This document shows, one piece after another, positions 44,141-53,683 of a stretch of 64,000 bases of DNA. The DNA comes from Lysinibacillus fusiformis (lineage in GTDB: Bacteria > Bacillota > Bacilli > Bacillales_A > Planococcaceae): contig NZ_PYWL01000011.1 in NCBI RefSeq assembly GCF_003049525.1, forward strand, positions 58,487 through 122,486, written 5' to 3'. The translations under genes were made by a program, and so were the position numbers. Numbering within the stretch: the stretch's first letter is position 1; each line of letters starts with the position of its first letter. Under the pieces are notes generated by a model, which saw only the letters and a program-made list of their open reading frames with translations, was not told where the DNA came from and made no database searches.

Positions 44141-44285
44141 TTCCCAAAAATTTAATGAAAAAAATGGTCCATACTTTATTCAACTCCTTAAATCTCTGTT
44201 GACTATTAGAATGGACATGAAACATCTTCTTATGCTAAATTTTTGAGAATTTGCATTTTGTACGACGATCAAATAAATTTTAAAT

Positions 44286-44326
44286 GACAAAAGCCATCGA
44301 GAATGAACTTCTCAACGGCTTTCGTC
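44286..44326 (-). terminator. terminator of the lipoprotein gene
   Basis: On the minus strand AAAGCCGTTGAGAAG..CTTCTCG-ATGGCTTTT: a stem of about 13 bp with one mismatch followed by T's, 38 bp past the stop. Confidence 0.65.
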
Positions 44327-44363
44327 AACAATATGAAAGAACATTTATGCAGGTGTACTTTCA

Positions 44364-44912
44364 TTATTTCTTCTCGTTTAAAACATCTGGATAAACCATG
44401 GTATTAATCACTTCTCCACTTGATTCGTCATTAAAAATTACTGTCACTTTGTAATTCTCCACGTCTGCACCATTAAATAATTGATAGTACATACCCGTTA
44501 AAGCAAGCCCGACTGATGCCATTGTATCAAGACTACTTTCAAACTCTTTTTTGTTTACAGATACAGTGAATTCTGAAAAGGATTTGTTATATGTAATATC
44601 TTTGACAGATTTGAAATCATCACTAGCTTTAATCTTGTCTACATTTGCTAAAATACCTTCTTTTAAGCCTTTCATCATTTCTTCGTGCTCTGGTTTAGCC
44701 ATTTTATAAGTTAAAGAACCATCATCATTTTTAATGATTTCTTTAATCCCACTATTTTTTGCCTTAGAAATAACAGAATCAATGTCCTGTCCTTCGAAAA
44801 ATAAAGCGGGAATGGTTACTTCCACGTCCCCAGCTTTTTTTTGATCCTCACTACATGCAGCCATTAAAGCACCTAGTAATAAAAGTAATGGTAACATCCA
44901 TTTTCTAGCCAT
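44364..44912 (-). CDS. small lipoprotein of unknown function
   Basis: The 182-residue protein has a signal peptide ending in lipobox LMAAC (Cys20) and a mature domain with VTIPALFFEGQDIDSVISKA, ASDDFKSVKDITYNKSFSEF and VTVIFNDESSGEVINTMVYP. It looks like an extracytoplasmic membrane-bound protein. The start has AGGAGGAG five bases upstream. Its leader (TACACAAATATACA block) resembles that of the exported protein at 34541-35761, suggesting a shared promoter type. Family unnamed. Confidence 0.78.
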   Translation of the reverse strand: MARKWMLPLLLLLGALMAACSEDQKKAGDVEVTIPALFFEGQDIDSVISKAKNSGIKEIIKNDDGSLTYKMAKPEHEEMMKGLKEGILANVDKIKASDDFKSVKDITYNKSFSEFTVSVNKKEFESSLDTMASVGLALTGMYYQLFNGADVENYKVTVIFNDESSGEVINTMVYPDVLNEKK

Positions 44913-45157
44913 TAAATCTCCTCCTCATACACAAATATACAGAATATGAAGGGATTTCACTATAACTATTACAAAAAAACATTTATTAATATAGAAAACA
45001 CTTTTCATCGATCACTAGTATCTGTGTACAAATCAGTTAGATTCCTTCGACCTTTCATTCAAGATGACCATTCGTTAATAAATAGTAAAATCATATATTC
45101 AACGTATCTTTCTTTAGTAGTCATACTGAAACCGACTCTTAAGAATATTTCTATTAA

Positions 45158-45225
45158 TCATTTTTATTTAACTCATTGAGAAATTCTGGTGTTCGTGAAT
45201 GTATTCCTCAGAATTTCATTAATTA
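45158..45225 (+). pseudogene. 3-prime end remnant of a second copy of the 129-aa gene
   Basis: TTTATTTAACTCATTGAGAA.. encodes LFNSLRNSGVRECIPQNFIN then stop, against LFNSLRNSGVRECVPQDFIN in the intact gene (43140-43200). The rest of the copy is gone. The remainder of 44913-45435 holds no other gene I can support. Confidence 0.75.
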
Positions 45226-45435
45226 AGAATGCTATAAAAAACAAGTAATCAATTTGATATGCAGGATCTTTTCTTATTCTACAATCAGGCCATTTTCTTG
45301 AGTAACACATTTAAAGGAATCGTTATGGAGGAAAGAAACTGTTAAGATTTTCAATTAAACTAAAGAAGCAGGTTTTAGTTCAACAAGAAGTTAAAATATT
45401 ATTGAGTTATATAAGCTACCAAAGGAAGTGTACAA

Positions 45436-46089
45436 GTGTTCTATTACTCAAAAAAGAAGAAAATACGAGGTTGGAAAAGACAGAAGAGAAAAATTGAAAG
45501 ATGGAAGCAAAACGCAATAAATTTAGATATTCACTATTTAAGGAATTACCATAGAGAATACGAAAAATTATGGATTCATCCCTTTTATGCATGGGTACGA
45601 AAAAACCCTCCCAATTGGTATAATCAACTTTTACTTGATGCAATGATTGAAGTTTACTTGGAGTGGCATCAAAAAATGATGGATGAAAATGAAGAATTTT
45701 ATTTAAAAATCTGGCTTTATGACCCTAATTTTATCAATTCACAGATAGTCGTTGCATATAGAGATTGTTTTGATTGCTATAATAAAGCCTTCAAAATAAG
45801 GGAAGAAAACAAGGAATTCCCTTTCAATAAATTTCATTCCTTGAGGGATAAGTTAGAAGAATTCCAATGGGATTTGCACATTGAGACTGATTATTACGAT
45901 GAAAACGAATTGAATGAATGGTTAGAAGAAGGAGGTTTAACTGAAAAAGAAATGTCAAAAATTAAGGGAAAAGCCTATGAAACCATAAAATTTGAAAATG
46001 AATTTGGGGGTTTCCTGCAATATAGTCTCGACAAAGGAGATATTTGGATAGGGACATTAAAGAAGAAAGATAATACAGTAATTGTTTAA
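45436..46089 (+). CDS. 217-aa hypothetical protein
   Basis: The frame starts GTG with AAGGAAG seven bases upstream. The protein opens with a very basic helix (KKKKIRGWKRQKRKIERWKQ), then an aromatic, acidic helical body (YHREYEKLWIHPFYAWVRKN, EVYLEWHQKMMDENEEFYLK) and ends FGGFLQYSLDKGDIWIGTLK. No membrane segment or known motif. Not recognised. Confidence 0.6.
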   Translation: MFYYSKKKKIRGWKRQKRKIERWKQNAINLDIHYLRNYHREYEKLWIHPFYAWVRKNPPNWYNQLLLDAMIEVYLEWHQKMMDENEEFYLKIWLYDPNFINSQIVVAYRDCFDCYNKAFKIREENKEFPFNKFHSLRDKLEEFQWDLHIETDYYDENELNEWLEEGGLTEKEMSKIKGKAYETIKFENEFGGFLQYSLDKGDIWIGTLKKKDNTVIV

Positions 46090-46277
46090 CGAACAGGTGC
46101 TTTACTTTAACATGCAAAAGACAAATCACCGACTTGATTTCAACAATCGGGCGCAATTATTTAATAAAAAGATATTTACTCATTCTTTTTCCCTTTTCTT
46201 TCTACAAAAAAAGAGCAAAACCATAATGGTCTGCTCAGCATTTAAAAATGAGCGCTCGAAATCTGGCATTTCTTTAT

Positions 46278-46937
46278 TCATTTATCGTACGCAAACATTT
46301 TATTTTGTATTTCTATATGGAATTGCTGTACATCAAGCTGATGAAGCTTGATGATATCTTCGGCTACTTGTCGAGCTTTCTTTTGTATCACATCATCTTT
46401 CTCTTCTGTTAAATTGATGATGATGTGGACAATTTCTGATGAAATCGTGTAATCGATGCTAAAGGAACCAACTTGTTGTGCAGTCATCGCTTCAAATAAA
46501 TGAGCCATAACATCATTATAGCTAAGTCTGGTCGAGTTCATGGTCACAGGATCATAAAGATTTTTAATTGTCATTTGAAACGATATTGGATTTAAATCAT
46601 TTTTTTGAATACATTCAAGCATCATTTCCTCTATTTTTTGTTTGGACAACTGATCTATCTTTTCAGGTGTTGACACAAGGAGCTCTATTTTTCTATTCGG
46701 CAGTACACCATAATCTACATAAAAGATATAAGATTCTTTTTGCAGGGCCATAGCAATATCACTCATTAGAAATTGGTAGTGCTGCATATAATCTATTAGT
46801 TCATCGTTAGTAGGTTGCGATAGAGAAACATTTGATTTCTCCGCATATTGAATAGGTATATTTGCAAAAAAGAAAAAGCCACCACAAACGATGATGGCAA
46901 GAAGAAACCATAAGGTAAATAGTTTTTTGATAAACAT
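46278..46937 (-). CDS. membrane-anchored hypothetical protein (219 aa)
   Basis: An N-terminal anchor (KLFTLWFLLAIIVCGGFFFF, residues 5-24) is followed by an extracytoplasmic alpha/beta domain with IFYVDYGVLPNRKIELLVST, IKNLYDPVTMNSTRLSYNDV and SEIVHIIINLTEEKDDVIQK. It appears monocistronic. The ribosome site AAGGGGGCTATAA lies before ATG 46937. Family not recognised. Confidence 0.65.
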   Translation of the reverse strand: MFIKKLFTLWFLLAIIVCGGFFFFANIPIQYAEKSNVSLSQPTNDELIDYMQHYQFLMSDIAMALQKESYIFYVDYGVLPNRKIELLVSTPEKIDQLSKQKIEEMMLECIQKNDLNPISFQMTIKNLYDPVTMNSTRLSYNDVMAHLFEAMTAQQVGSFSIDYTISSEIVHIIINLTEEKDDVIQKKARQVAEDIIKLHQLDVQQFHIEIQNKMFAYDK

Positions 46938-46983
46938 TTATAGCCCCCTTATTCGGGACTATATGCAAGTTCAGTACCGTAAA

Positions 46984-47457
46984 TTACTGTAGAATTTTAT
47001 AAAATAACACACGGTCTTGATTTTCGCCGCCATAACCACTATGGATTGACATATTTTCCATCACCTTGTCACCTTTCTCCATTCTGAACCCCATATTTGT
47101 GTGAAAGGCAATGGACACTTCGTTTATAGGTGATGTCACACACTTAACGATATTACGATGATACTGTTTCACCACATGGAAAAATACATCATACAACCTT
47201 TTTGCAATATTCTGTTTTCTGTAATCAGGGTGAACCCCTACAAAATGAATGAACGCTTCATTTGTGTTGGATTGCGATAAAAAGCCGACAAGAAAACCAA
47301 TAATCTCGCCATCCTTTTCCATAATGAGGCTTGTGTTCGTAAAGTGATCGAAAAATAATTTAGGCAGTTTATCTGACATATTCCTTCCGCCCCACCACTC
47401 ATTAATCACTGGCGATAACGTATAATAATCTGCACTCTGTAAACTACGAATATTCAT
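46984..47457 (-). CDS. GNAT family N-acetyltransferase
   Basis: The 157-residue protein has FFDHFTNTSLIMEKDGEIIG, FIHFVGVHPDYRKQNIAKRL (acetyl-CoA loop with RKQNIAKRL) and ITSPINEVSIAFHTNMGFRM-type ending (VTSPINEVSIAFHTNMGF), typical of GNATs. ATG 47457 has GGAGGAAGG in range; the frame is open 19 codons upstream. It lies directly below the 219-aa gene but has a separate ribosome site. Substrate unknown. Confidence 0.83.
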   Translation of the reverse strand: MNIRSLQSADYYTLSPVINEWWGGRNMSDKLPKLFFDHFTNTSLIMEKDGEIIGFLVGFLSQSNTNEAFIHFVGVHPDYRKQNIAKRLYDVFFHVVKQYHRNIVKCVTSPINEVSIAFHTNMGFRMEKGDKVMENMSIHSGYGGENQDRVLFYKILQ

Positions 47458-47645
47458 GGTATCCTTCCTCCCTTTCAACTTCACCTTTAAATTGGTCAGC
47501 ATTATAGAGAACACGCTACCAATGCATATGAGTTTAATTTGTCATTCGGATATCTCAGATGAATAACAACACTATACCCTCGATCTAAGATGTTTAATCA
47601 TACTGTTATTTTACCCTACCAATTATTTCAATTTCAATATTTGCC

Positions 47646-49121
47646 TCAAATCTTTGCCATAACCAATGATTTTAATGTATGACTTAAAGTCTGTATGCGA
47701 TTTGTCGTATCCGACATCTTCACTAAGAGGTGATTTTCGTCCTCCACAGAAAGCAATATATCACCTGTTGATGTGGCATTTTGCTCTGTCATTTTATTCA
47801 GCCTTTCAATTTGCATTTGAATTGCCTCAAACTGTGAGATGGCACTGCTTAATTCGTGCATGCCTCTCGTCAAATCTGTATTCGTTTGCGTAAATGAATC
47901 CTTTAAAATATTAAAGAAATGACTGACATCCTGTAAAAGCTGTTCCCCGTGCTGCAATGCTTTTTCACCATCATCAGAACGTTGATGAGCCTCCGTCGAT
48001 TTCTCAAATAAGGTTTTCGTCACATTCGTAATACTGACTGTAATGGCTGCACTTTCCTCTGCTAGCTTTCGCACTTCTTCCGCTACAATAGCAAACCCCT
48101 TCCCATGCTCCCCAGCCCTAGCTGCTTCAATCGCTGCATTTAGTGCCAATAAATTTGTCTGCTGTGCAATATGTGTGATACCCTGCAACAAGCTATCCAC
48201 TGTTTGTAAACTATTTTGAAGCTCGTTGACAGTTTCTGCGGTTGAACTCATCGCATGACTCATCACGCCCATTTGAGCCATTGCGTCTTGCATTTTAGCC
48301 CATCCTGCTAAAACCTCTTGTTGAAGTTCAGTAGATTTCACCACTGTGTCCTTTGAAATCGTCAAAGTTTCATTTACAAAATGAACAGAATCACTCATAG
48401 TGCCATGAATCATATGCAAGCTAGAAGCCTCTTGCTGAATACTTGCAGAAATATCCTCAGTCGCTACCAATATTTGTTTACTAGAGCTTGAAATACTTTG
48501 CATTGTTTGTTGGAATTGTGTCACATGCTCGTCCAATGCCTGGCTACTTTTCTCTATTTCCCGAAATATATTTTGTAATTGATTGAAGGAAGCTTGGACT
48601 TCATTTTGCTGAATTTCTGCATGTTTAATTAGCTCATTGCCCCATTTAGCTAATAAATAAAAAGCAATAATGACGCCGTTCATAATCGCTAGAAGTGTGA
48701 CGAAAACAATGATGTCGTCAAACGGACCTAACAAAGATGACGAGTTGACCAAATATAAAATGATAAAACTAATATTAGTCAGTATTCCAAAAAACACGAT
48801 TAATTCCTTTTTAAAATAAAGGGCAATAATAGCAATTGTGCACAGCAAAATATAATGTTTATTCAATGAAAAACTATCTAGTAAAAATAATGTAAACACT
48901 ACGCTTGATGGAATAAGACCAAAGATAAATCCCTTCACATAAGTTTTAATCGGCAAGAAATAATTACACACCGCTAAAGCGATGACAGCTAGTCCGACAA
49001 ATAAAAATAGTATTCCTTTTGATAGGATCATAGGTCCACAAATTAGAATGGCTAAAATCGATATTATTGCCAAATTAACTCGGTGCACCTTCCTTGTATC
49101 ATAACGAATTTTGTTCTTCAT
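47646..49121 (-). CDS. methyl-accepting chemotaxis protein
   Basis: The 491-residue receptor has a hydrophobic N-terminal half (about 14-170, five or six membrane segments) in place of a typical periplasmic sensor, then a long coiled-coil signalling domain with the conserved tip AQQTNLLALNAAIEAARAGE, GKGFAIVAEEVRKLAEES. There is no HAMP domain. Such receptors sense through the membrane region. It couples to CheW/CheA, whose genes are not in the window. Start ATG 49121 follows AGGGGGAGCGTT. Confidence 0.9.
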   Translation of the reverse strand: MKNKIRYDTRKVHRVNLAIISILAILICGPMILSKGILFLFVGLAVIALAVCNYFLPIKTYVKGFIFGLIPSSVVFTLFLLDSFSLNKHYILLCTIAIIALYFKKELIVFFGILTNISFIILYLVNSSSLLGPFDDIIVFVTLLAIMNGVIIAFYLLAKWGNELIKHAEIQQNEVQASFNQLQNIFREIEKSSQALDEHVTQFQQTMQSISSSSKQILVATEDISASIQQEASSLHMIHGTMSDSVHFVNETLTISKDTVVKSTELQQEVLAGWAKMQDAMAQMGVMSHAMSSTAETVNELQNSLQTVDSLLQGITHIAQQTNLLALNAAIEAARAGEHGKGFAIVAEEVRKLAEESAAITVSITNVTKTLFEKSTEAHQRSDDGEKALQHGEQLLQDVSHFFNILKDSFTQTNTDLTRGMHELSSAISQFEAIQMQIERLNKMTEQNATSTGDILLSVEDENHLLVKMSDTTNRIQTLSHTLKSLVMAKI

Positions 49122-49257
49122 AACGCTCCCCCTAAAAATGAATGGACATTCAGTTTAATTTTCTATTATTATATAGTATAACTACTACTTTTTGTAGCTA
49201 AAATTTGACTTTTAGAGCATATGTTTCACATTTTCGAAATTAAAGGGGGAAATTCAT

Positions 49258-50220
49258 TTGAGTAGAGTCCAACAAATCGCCGCAAATTTTTATTGTATTG
49301 ATACACATGATTTAAATAGGGAACAGCGAACAAGCTCCTATCTATTAATTGATGAAAAAATAACCTTAATCGAAACGTCTGCTAGTCCATCCGTTCCATA
49401 CATTATGGAAGGATTGAAGGAATTAAATATTGCTTTAGAGGATATTCATTATGTCATTGTGACACATATTCATTTGGACCATGCTGGTGGTGCAGGATTA
49501 TTTTTACAAAACTGTCCTCATGCAAAATTAGTCGTTCACCCAAGAGGATCGGCACATATGATTGATCCGAGCAGGCTTATTTCCAGCGCGAAAGGCGTTT
49601 ATGGGACCGAATTTGACCGTCTTTTTGATCCGATTGTGCCCATTGATGCAGCACGAATTATTGAAGTAAGCCATGAACAACAACTCCATTTAGGACAACA
49701 TCATTTAACGTTTTATCATACAGAAGGTCATGCCAAGCATCATGTTTCTATGCTTTATTCCGCTACTAACGGCCTTTTTGTGGGGGATACAACGGGTGTA
49801 CGTTACCCAGAAATGGACGGTGAAGCAATAGATTTAATCATACCTTCCACTTCCCCAAACCAGTACAATCCTGAAACGATGGAGAACTCCATTCAATTGT
49901 ACGAAAAGCTACAGGCGAGTGAATTATATTTTGGTCATTATGGGGCTTATAAAAATCCACCAGAGGCATACCGTCAAGTACGCTATTGGACACCTCTTTT
50001 CTTAGAAGAAGGCCGTAAAGCACAAGCAGCATCCAGCCAGTTCCAGGAACAAGTTCACTATTTGGATGCTCGCTTAAAAGAGCTTTTATTTAGCTATTTA
50101 CAAGCAAATGATATACCGCCAAATCACCCTGTCTATCAAACCATCCCTTTCGATACCATTGTGTCATCGATGGGAATATTGGATTATTTAGAAAAAGTGA
50201 AAGCACAGGTACCACTTTAA
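49258..50220 (+). CDS. MBL-fold metallo-hydrolase
   Basis: The 320-residue protein has the metallo-beta-lactamase metal motif VTHIHLDHAGG (HxHxDH), the third-His segment FYHTEGHAKHHVSML, and a metal-bridging Asp in GLFVGDTTGVRY. The start is TTG preceded by GGGGGA eight bases upstream. A helical C-terminal extension (about 230-320) is present. It resembles glyoxalase-II-like or lactonase-type hydrolases; the substrate is unknown. A terminator (50225-50253) follows. Confidence 0.87.
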   Translation: MSRVQQIAANFYCIDTHDLNREQRTSSYLLIDEKITLIETSASPSVPYIMEGLKELNIALEDIHYVIVTHIHLDHAGGAGLFLQNCPHAKLVVHPRGSAHMIDPSRLISSAKGVYGTEFDRLFDPIVPIDAARIIEVSHEQQLHLGQHHLTFYHTEGHAKHHVSMLYSATNGLFVGDTTGVRYPEMDGEAIDLIIPSTSPNQYNPETMENSIQLYEKLQASELYFGHYGAYKNPPEAYRQVRYWTPLFLEEGRKAQAASSQFQEQVHYLDARLKELLFSYLQANDIPPNHPVYQTIPFDTIVSSMGILDYLEKVKAQVPL

Positions 50221-50224
50221 TCGT

Positions 50225-50253
50225 AAAAGGAGATGTCTCAGGCATCTCCTTTT
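50225..50253. terminator. terminator
   Basis: AAAAGGAGATG..CATCTCCTTTTTT: an 11-bp stem with T-run between the convergent MBL and ligD genes. Confidence 0.85.
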
Positions 50254-50289
50254 TTATATGGATGAAAAGTCGCTTTCAATATAGAGAAT

Positions 50290-52107
50290 TTATTCTTTTA
50301 AACGCTCTAAAACCACTTGAAAATCCTGTTGTTCTCCTACTTCTCGAAAGTATTTAAAGGGATTACTGATTTTCTTCATCCGCTCCATAACAGCAGGAAT
50401 CGAAAAGTAATAAGGTTTTAAGTCGTCATTAACCTCTTCCCAATGGAGTGGCGTTGCGACTAAGCCTAATTCATTTCCACGAGTGGAGTATGGGGCAATA
50501 ATTGTCTTGCCTTCAGCATGCTGCACATAGTCTAAATATAATTTATTATGACGATTCTTTTTCAAGCGCTCAATCGTATATAGATGTGGCTTTTGCTGGC
50601 ATAAAAAACGACAAACAAATTCAGTAAAGACACGAACTTCCTCATAGGTAAATTTGTTTGCAGGTAACGGGATATAGAGCTGTAAGCCTTTCCCGCCCGA
50701 AGTTTTGACAAATGATTGTAGCTGAAAGTAATCAATAATTTCTTTTAAATCTAGAGCACCTGCAATCGCCAAAGAAAAATGGTCCGTTGAAGGGGGATCT
50801 AAATCAAAGACAATCTCTGTCGGATACATGGTTTGTCGCGTTTGAAATGGAATGTGCAATTCTAATGCCAATTGATTGCCCAGCCATAACAATGTTTCAA
50901 GATTATTACAGACAATATAATCAATCTCATCCATCATCGCAGTGGCAACAAAGTTAGGTAGTTTATCTGGTCTACTCTTTTGATAAAAGCTTTCCCCTGG
51001 CACACCATGTGGATAGCGTATTACTGTTAATGGTCGATCTTGAAGAAATGGCAACAAGTATGGCGAAACACTTTGTAGATACGATAAATAATGATCCTTT
51101 GTCACACCTATTTCTGGCCATACAGGTTTGTCGGGATGTGTAATGGGAACTGTTTCAGGAATAGGAAACAGTTGACGCTGCATATGCTGCCATTGACAAC
51201 TATATGGTGATAATTCCAATCGAAAGGCATGAAATTTTGGCTCGCGGAGCTTACTACCATCAAAATCTATGCAGGCAATATCCACACAAATAGAGGGCGC
51301 TAGCGTCCATAATTCTTTCTTACGTTGCCCTTGAGCCTGGAAAAAAGCAACGAGTGTTTGATGCTCTTCCTCCTTCATGCCATGTTTAAATGTAACGACC
51401 TCTCGTAAATGTCCTTCATCATAAATCGAGCCTTGAAAATAACCATTACTATGATCATATTGCGTCACAATGACCGACACATAACGCCAGTTTTTAATTT
51501 TCAACCAATGGCTTGAACGTGTGTTATCTAGCCATTTACTTGTTCTCTTCTTTGCAACCATTCCTTCCCCATTGTAGACCTTGATCGCCTGCCATAAAAT
51601 CTTACTTTCCTCACTAGCCTGCACAATTTGTATGGCACTTCTGTCTTCATAATCTACATTTGGAAGCTTTACCTTTGCCGCTAGCCTCGCCAATTGCTCT
51701 TTACGAGTTTTTAAATAACGATTGCTGAATGATTCCCCTTTCAACGTTAACACATCAAACACTAGAAGCCGCATCGGAAAAGCTTGTGCATGTTTGGCAA
51801 TGACATCTTGATTTTGCATTCTCCCTCTTTGTTGAACAACTAAAAATTCACTTTTATATGAATTGTTTAAATACACTAGCTCCCCATCAAAGGTGAGTGG
51901 TAAAAATGCTTTTACAGAGGCATATATTTGGTGACAATACTCTATAATTTCAGGAAAAGAATGATTTAAATTGCGTCCATTTCTACTAATAAGCATCGGT
52001 TGTTCATCCCATAGTAAGAGGCATCGAAAGCCATCATATTTCGTTTCATAAAGCCACTCATCCCCTAATGGAATGTCATTTGTTTCTGTTAAAAGCATTG
52101 GTTTCAT
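50290..52107 (-). CDS. ligD: ATP-dependent DNA ligase D (ligase plus polymerase domains)
   Basis: The 605-residue protein has an N-terminal ATP-dependent ligase with the nucleotidyl-lysine motif KYDG (Lys23), the EGMVAKK motif and an OB domain (to about 300). A C-terminal LigD primase/polymerase domain follows (VWPEIGVTKDHYLSYLQSV, EIVFDLDPPS, VKTSGGKGLQLYIPL). This order, with no nuclease domain, matches B. subtilis LigD (YkoU, about 611 aa). It joins broken ends with Ku in non-homologous end joining, mainly in spores and stationary cells. It diverges from ku. I start at ATG 52107; the frame is open 24 codons upstream. Confidence 0.94.
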   Translation of the reverse strand: MKPMLLTETNDIPLGDEWLYETKYDGFRCLLLWDEQPMLISRNGRNLNHSFPEIIEYCHQIYASVKAFLPLTFDGELVYLNNSYKSEFLVVQQRGRMQNQDVIAKHAQAFPMRLLVFDVLTLKGESFSNRYLKTRKEQLARLAAKVKLPNVDYEDRSAIQIVQASEESKILWQAIKVYNGEGMVAKKRTSKWLDNTRSSHWLKIKNWRYVSVIVTQYDHSNGYFQGSIYDEGHLREVVTFKHGMKEEEHQTLVAFFQAQGQRKKELWTLAPSICVDIACIDFDGSKLREPKFHAFRLELSPYSCQWQHMQRQLFPIPETVPITHPDKPVWPEIGVTKDHYLSYLQSVSPYLLPFLQDRPLTVIRYPHGVPGESFYQKSRPDKLPNFVATAMMDEIDYIVCNNLETLLWLGNQLALELHIPFQTRQTMYPTEIVFDLDPPSTDHFSLAIAGALDLKEIIDYFQLQSFVKTSGGKGLQLYIPLPANKFTYEEVRVFTEFVCRFLCQQKPHLYTIERLKKNRHNKLYLDYVQHAEGKTIIAPYSTRGNELGLVATPLHWEEVNDDLKPYYFSIPAVMERMKKISNPFKYFREVGEQQDFQVVLERLKE

Positions 52108-52215
52108 GACACAATACCTACCTTGCTTTTTATCTACAGTGTTTGACGATTTCGATTTACGATACATAAAAAACTGCAAAATATATCATAGTAAGAAAAA
52201 CGAGGTGACAATTAT

Positions 52216-53037
52216 ATGCATACAGTATGGAAAGGAAGCATTTCCTTTGGACTTGTCAATATCCCAGTAAAGCTTCATGCCGCTACGGAAAACAAAGATA
52301 TTAAACTGCGACAGCTCCATAAGGAATGCCATACACCAATTAGCTATAAAAAGGTTTGCGAAGGCTGCAATCAAGAAGTAAAAGATGAGGATATTGTAAA
52401 AGCATATGAATATACAAAAAATAAATTTGTCGTACTGGATCAAGATGATTTAGAGAACCTACGAAAAGAAAATGAAGAGAAAGCCGTAGAAATTATCGAT
52501 TTTGTACAATTAACGGAAATCGATCCGATATATTTTGAACGCACCTATTTCCTATCCCCTGATTCTACTGGTGCTAAAGCCTATTCGTTATTGCGCAAAA
52601 CGTTAGAGCAATCAGGTAAAATTGGCATTGCTAAAATCATTATTCGTTCAAAAGAACAGCTTGCGGTCGTGCGAGTGTATCAAAATGCCCTCGTGATGGA
52701 GACCATTCATTATCCTGATGAAGTAAGAAGTGTTGGTGATGTCCCGAATATTCCAAGCGAGCAAGACGTTGTACCAAAGGAATTAGAGACAGCTCTAATG
52801 CTTGTCGACCAATTAACAACCACATTTAACCCAGAGAAATATACTGATGACTACCGGAATGCATTGCTGGAATTAATCGAAGAGAAGAGAGCAACCAATA
52901 TGGTAGCCACGAGCGATCAGCAACGACCAGTTCCTGACAATGTCACAGATTTAATGACAGCGCTACAGGCATCCTTAGATAAAACGAAAAAGCCTACGAC
53001 AAGAAAGCGTACAACACGCACAAAGAAAAATGCCTAA
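52216..53037 (+). CDS. ku: DNA end-binding protein Ku
   Basis: The 273-residue protein is a bacterial Ku: MHTVWKGSISFGLVNIPVKL, HKECHTPISYKKVCEGCNQE, YFERTYFLSPDSTGAKAYSL and ALVMETIHYPDEVR. A basic C-terminal tail (KPTTRKRTTRTKKN) is typical of Ku proteins that recruit LigD. It forms a ring homodimer on DNA ends. The ribosome site GAGGTGAC lies seven bases before ATG. The start codons of ku and ligD are 108 bp apart, so both may be controlled together. Confidence 0.95.
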   Translation: MHTVWKGSISFGLVNIPVKLHAATENKDIKLRQLHKECHTPISYKKVCEGCNQEVKDEDIVKAYEYTKNKFVVLDQDDLENLRKENEEKAVEIIDFVQLTEIDPIYFERTYFLSPDSTGAKAYSLLRKTLEQSGKIGIAKIIIRSKEQLAVVRVYQNALVMETIHYPDEVRSVGDVPNIPSEQDVVPKELETALMLVDQLTTTFNPEKYTDDYRNALLELIEEKRATNMVATSDQQRPVPDNVTDLMTALQASLDKTKKPTTRKRTTRTKKNA

Positions 53038-53040
53038 ACA

Positions 53041-53073
53041 AGAAGCGTATCCATTCAGCGGGATACGCTTTTT
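53041..53073 (+). terminator. terminator of ku
   Basis: AAGCGTATCC..GGGATACGCTTTTTATT: a 9-bp stem with T-run, overlapping the last codons of the convergent kinase-like gene. Confidence 0.8.
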
Positions 53074-53600
53074 ATTGGTTGGAACTGACGAAAATAATTT
53101 TCTACATCCTTTTTATGCCGAACGACTACTAGTTTACCTACTATGTCTTCCTGATTGCTAAAAAATTTAGGCTTCCCCACCTTCTCAAAACGTTTATTCC
53201 ATCGAAACATTTTAAAAAAAATCGAAAAGGTTGGCTCATAATGGGCTTTTTCAATCCCTATTTTTTGTTTAAAAAATCTCTTAATAATTCGAGCAGTACG
53301 AATTTTATAAGGCGTATCCAAAAAGATGATACAATCCGCTTGCTGGAAGCTTTGTGTCACCCATTCCTCTTGATGAATTCCTTCAATAATCCACCCATCC
53401 GTTTGGATAATACTTTGTAGATATTCCTGCCTTTCTTGCTCCGTCCTTCTCATATCCCCCGATGGTTTGCGAATCCAAACGACATTGTCTAATTCATGAA
53501 AAGGAAGCTGAAGAGTTTTGGATAATGATCGTGCTAATGTTGTTTTCCCACTACCAACAGAGCCAATAATATGTATTTTTTGCGGAAATTCCATTGCCAT
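53055..53600 (-). CDS. P-loop kinase-like protein (DNA topology modulation protein FlaR family)
   Basis: The 181-residue protein begins MAMEFPQKIHIIGSVGSGKT TL, a Walker A motif (GSVGSGKT). LPFHELDNVVWIR, WIIEGIHQEEWV and CIIFLDTPYKIRTARIIKRF are typical of the adenylate-kinase-like FlaR family. Likely a nucleotide-dependent kinase of unknown substrate; the topology name is historical. ATG 53600 follows GAGAGGTGATG; the frame is open 44 codons upstream without a start signal. Confidence 0.82.
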   Translation of the reverse strand: MAMEFPQKIHIIGSVGSGKTTLARSLSKTLQLPFHELDNVVWIRKPSGDMRRTEQERQEYLQSIIQTDGWIIEGIHQEEWVTQSFQQADCIIFLDTPYKIRTARIIKRFFKQKIGIEKAHYEPTFSIFFKMFRWNKRFEKVGKPKFFSNQEDIVGKLVVVRHKKDVENYFRQFQPIKSVSR

Positions 53601-53683
53601 TGTAGCATCACCTCTCGTGTATCTTTGTAGAAATTTTACCTTTATTATACAATGATTTAAATAATAGAAAATAGGAGGACAAG

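Noticed and set aside
44946..45179. 77-codon plus-strand frame
   Set aside because: No ribosome site or recognisable features; its end overlaps the remnant of the 129-aa gene in another frame.
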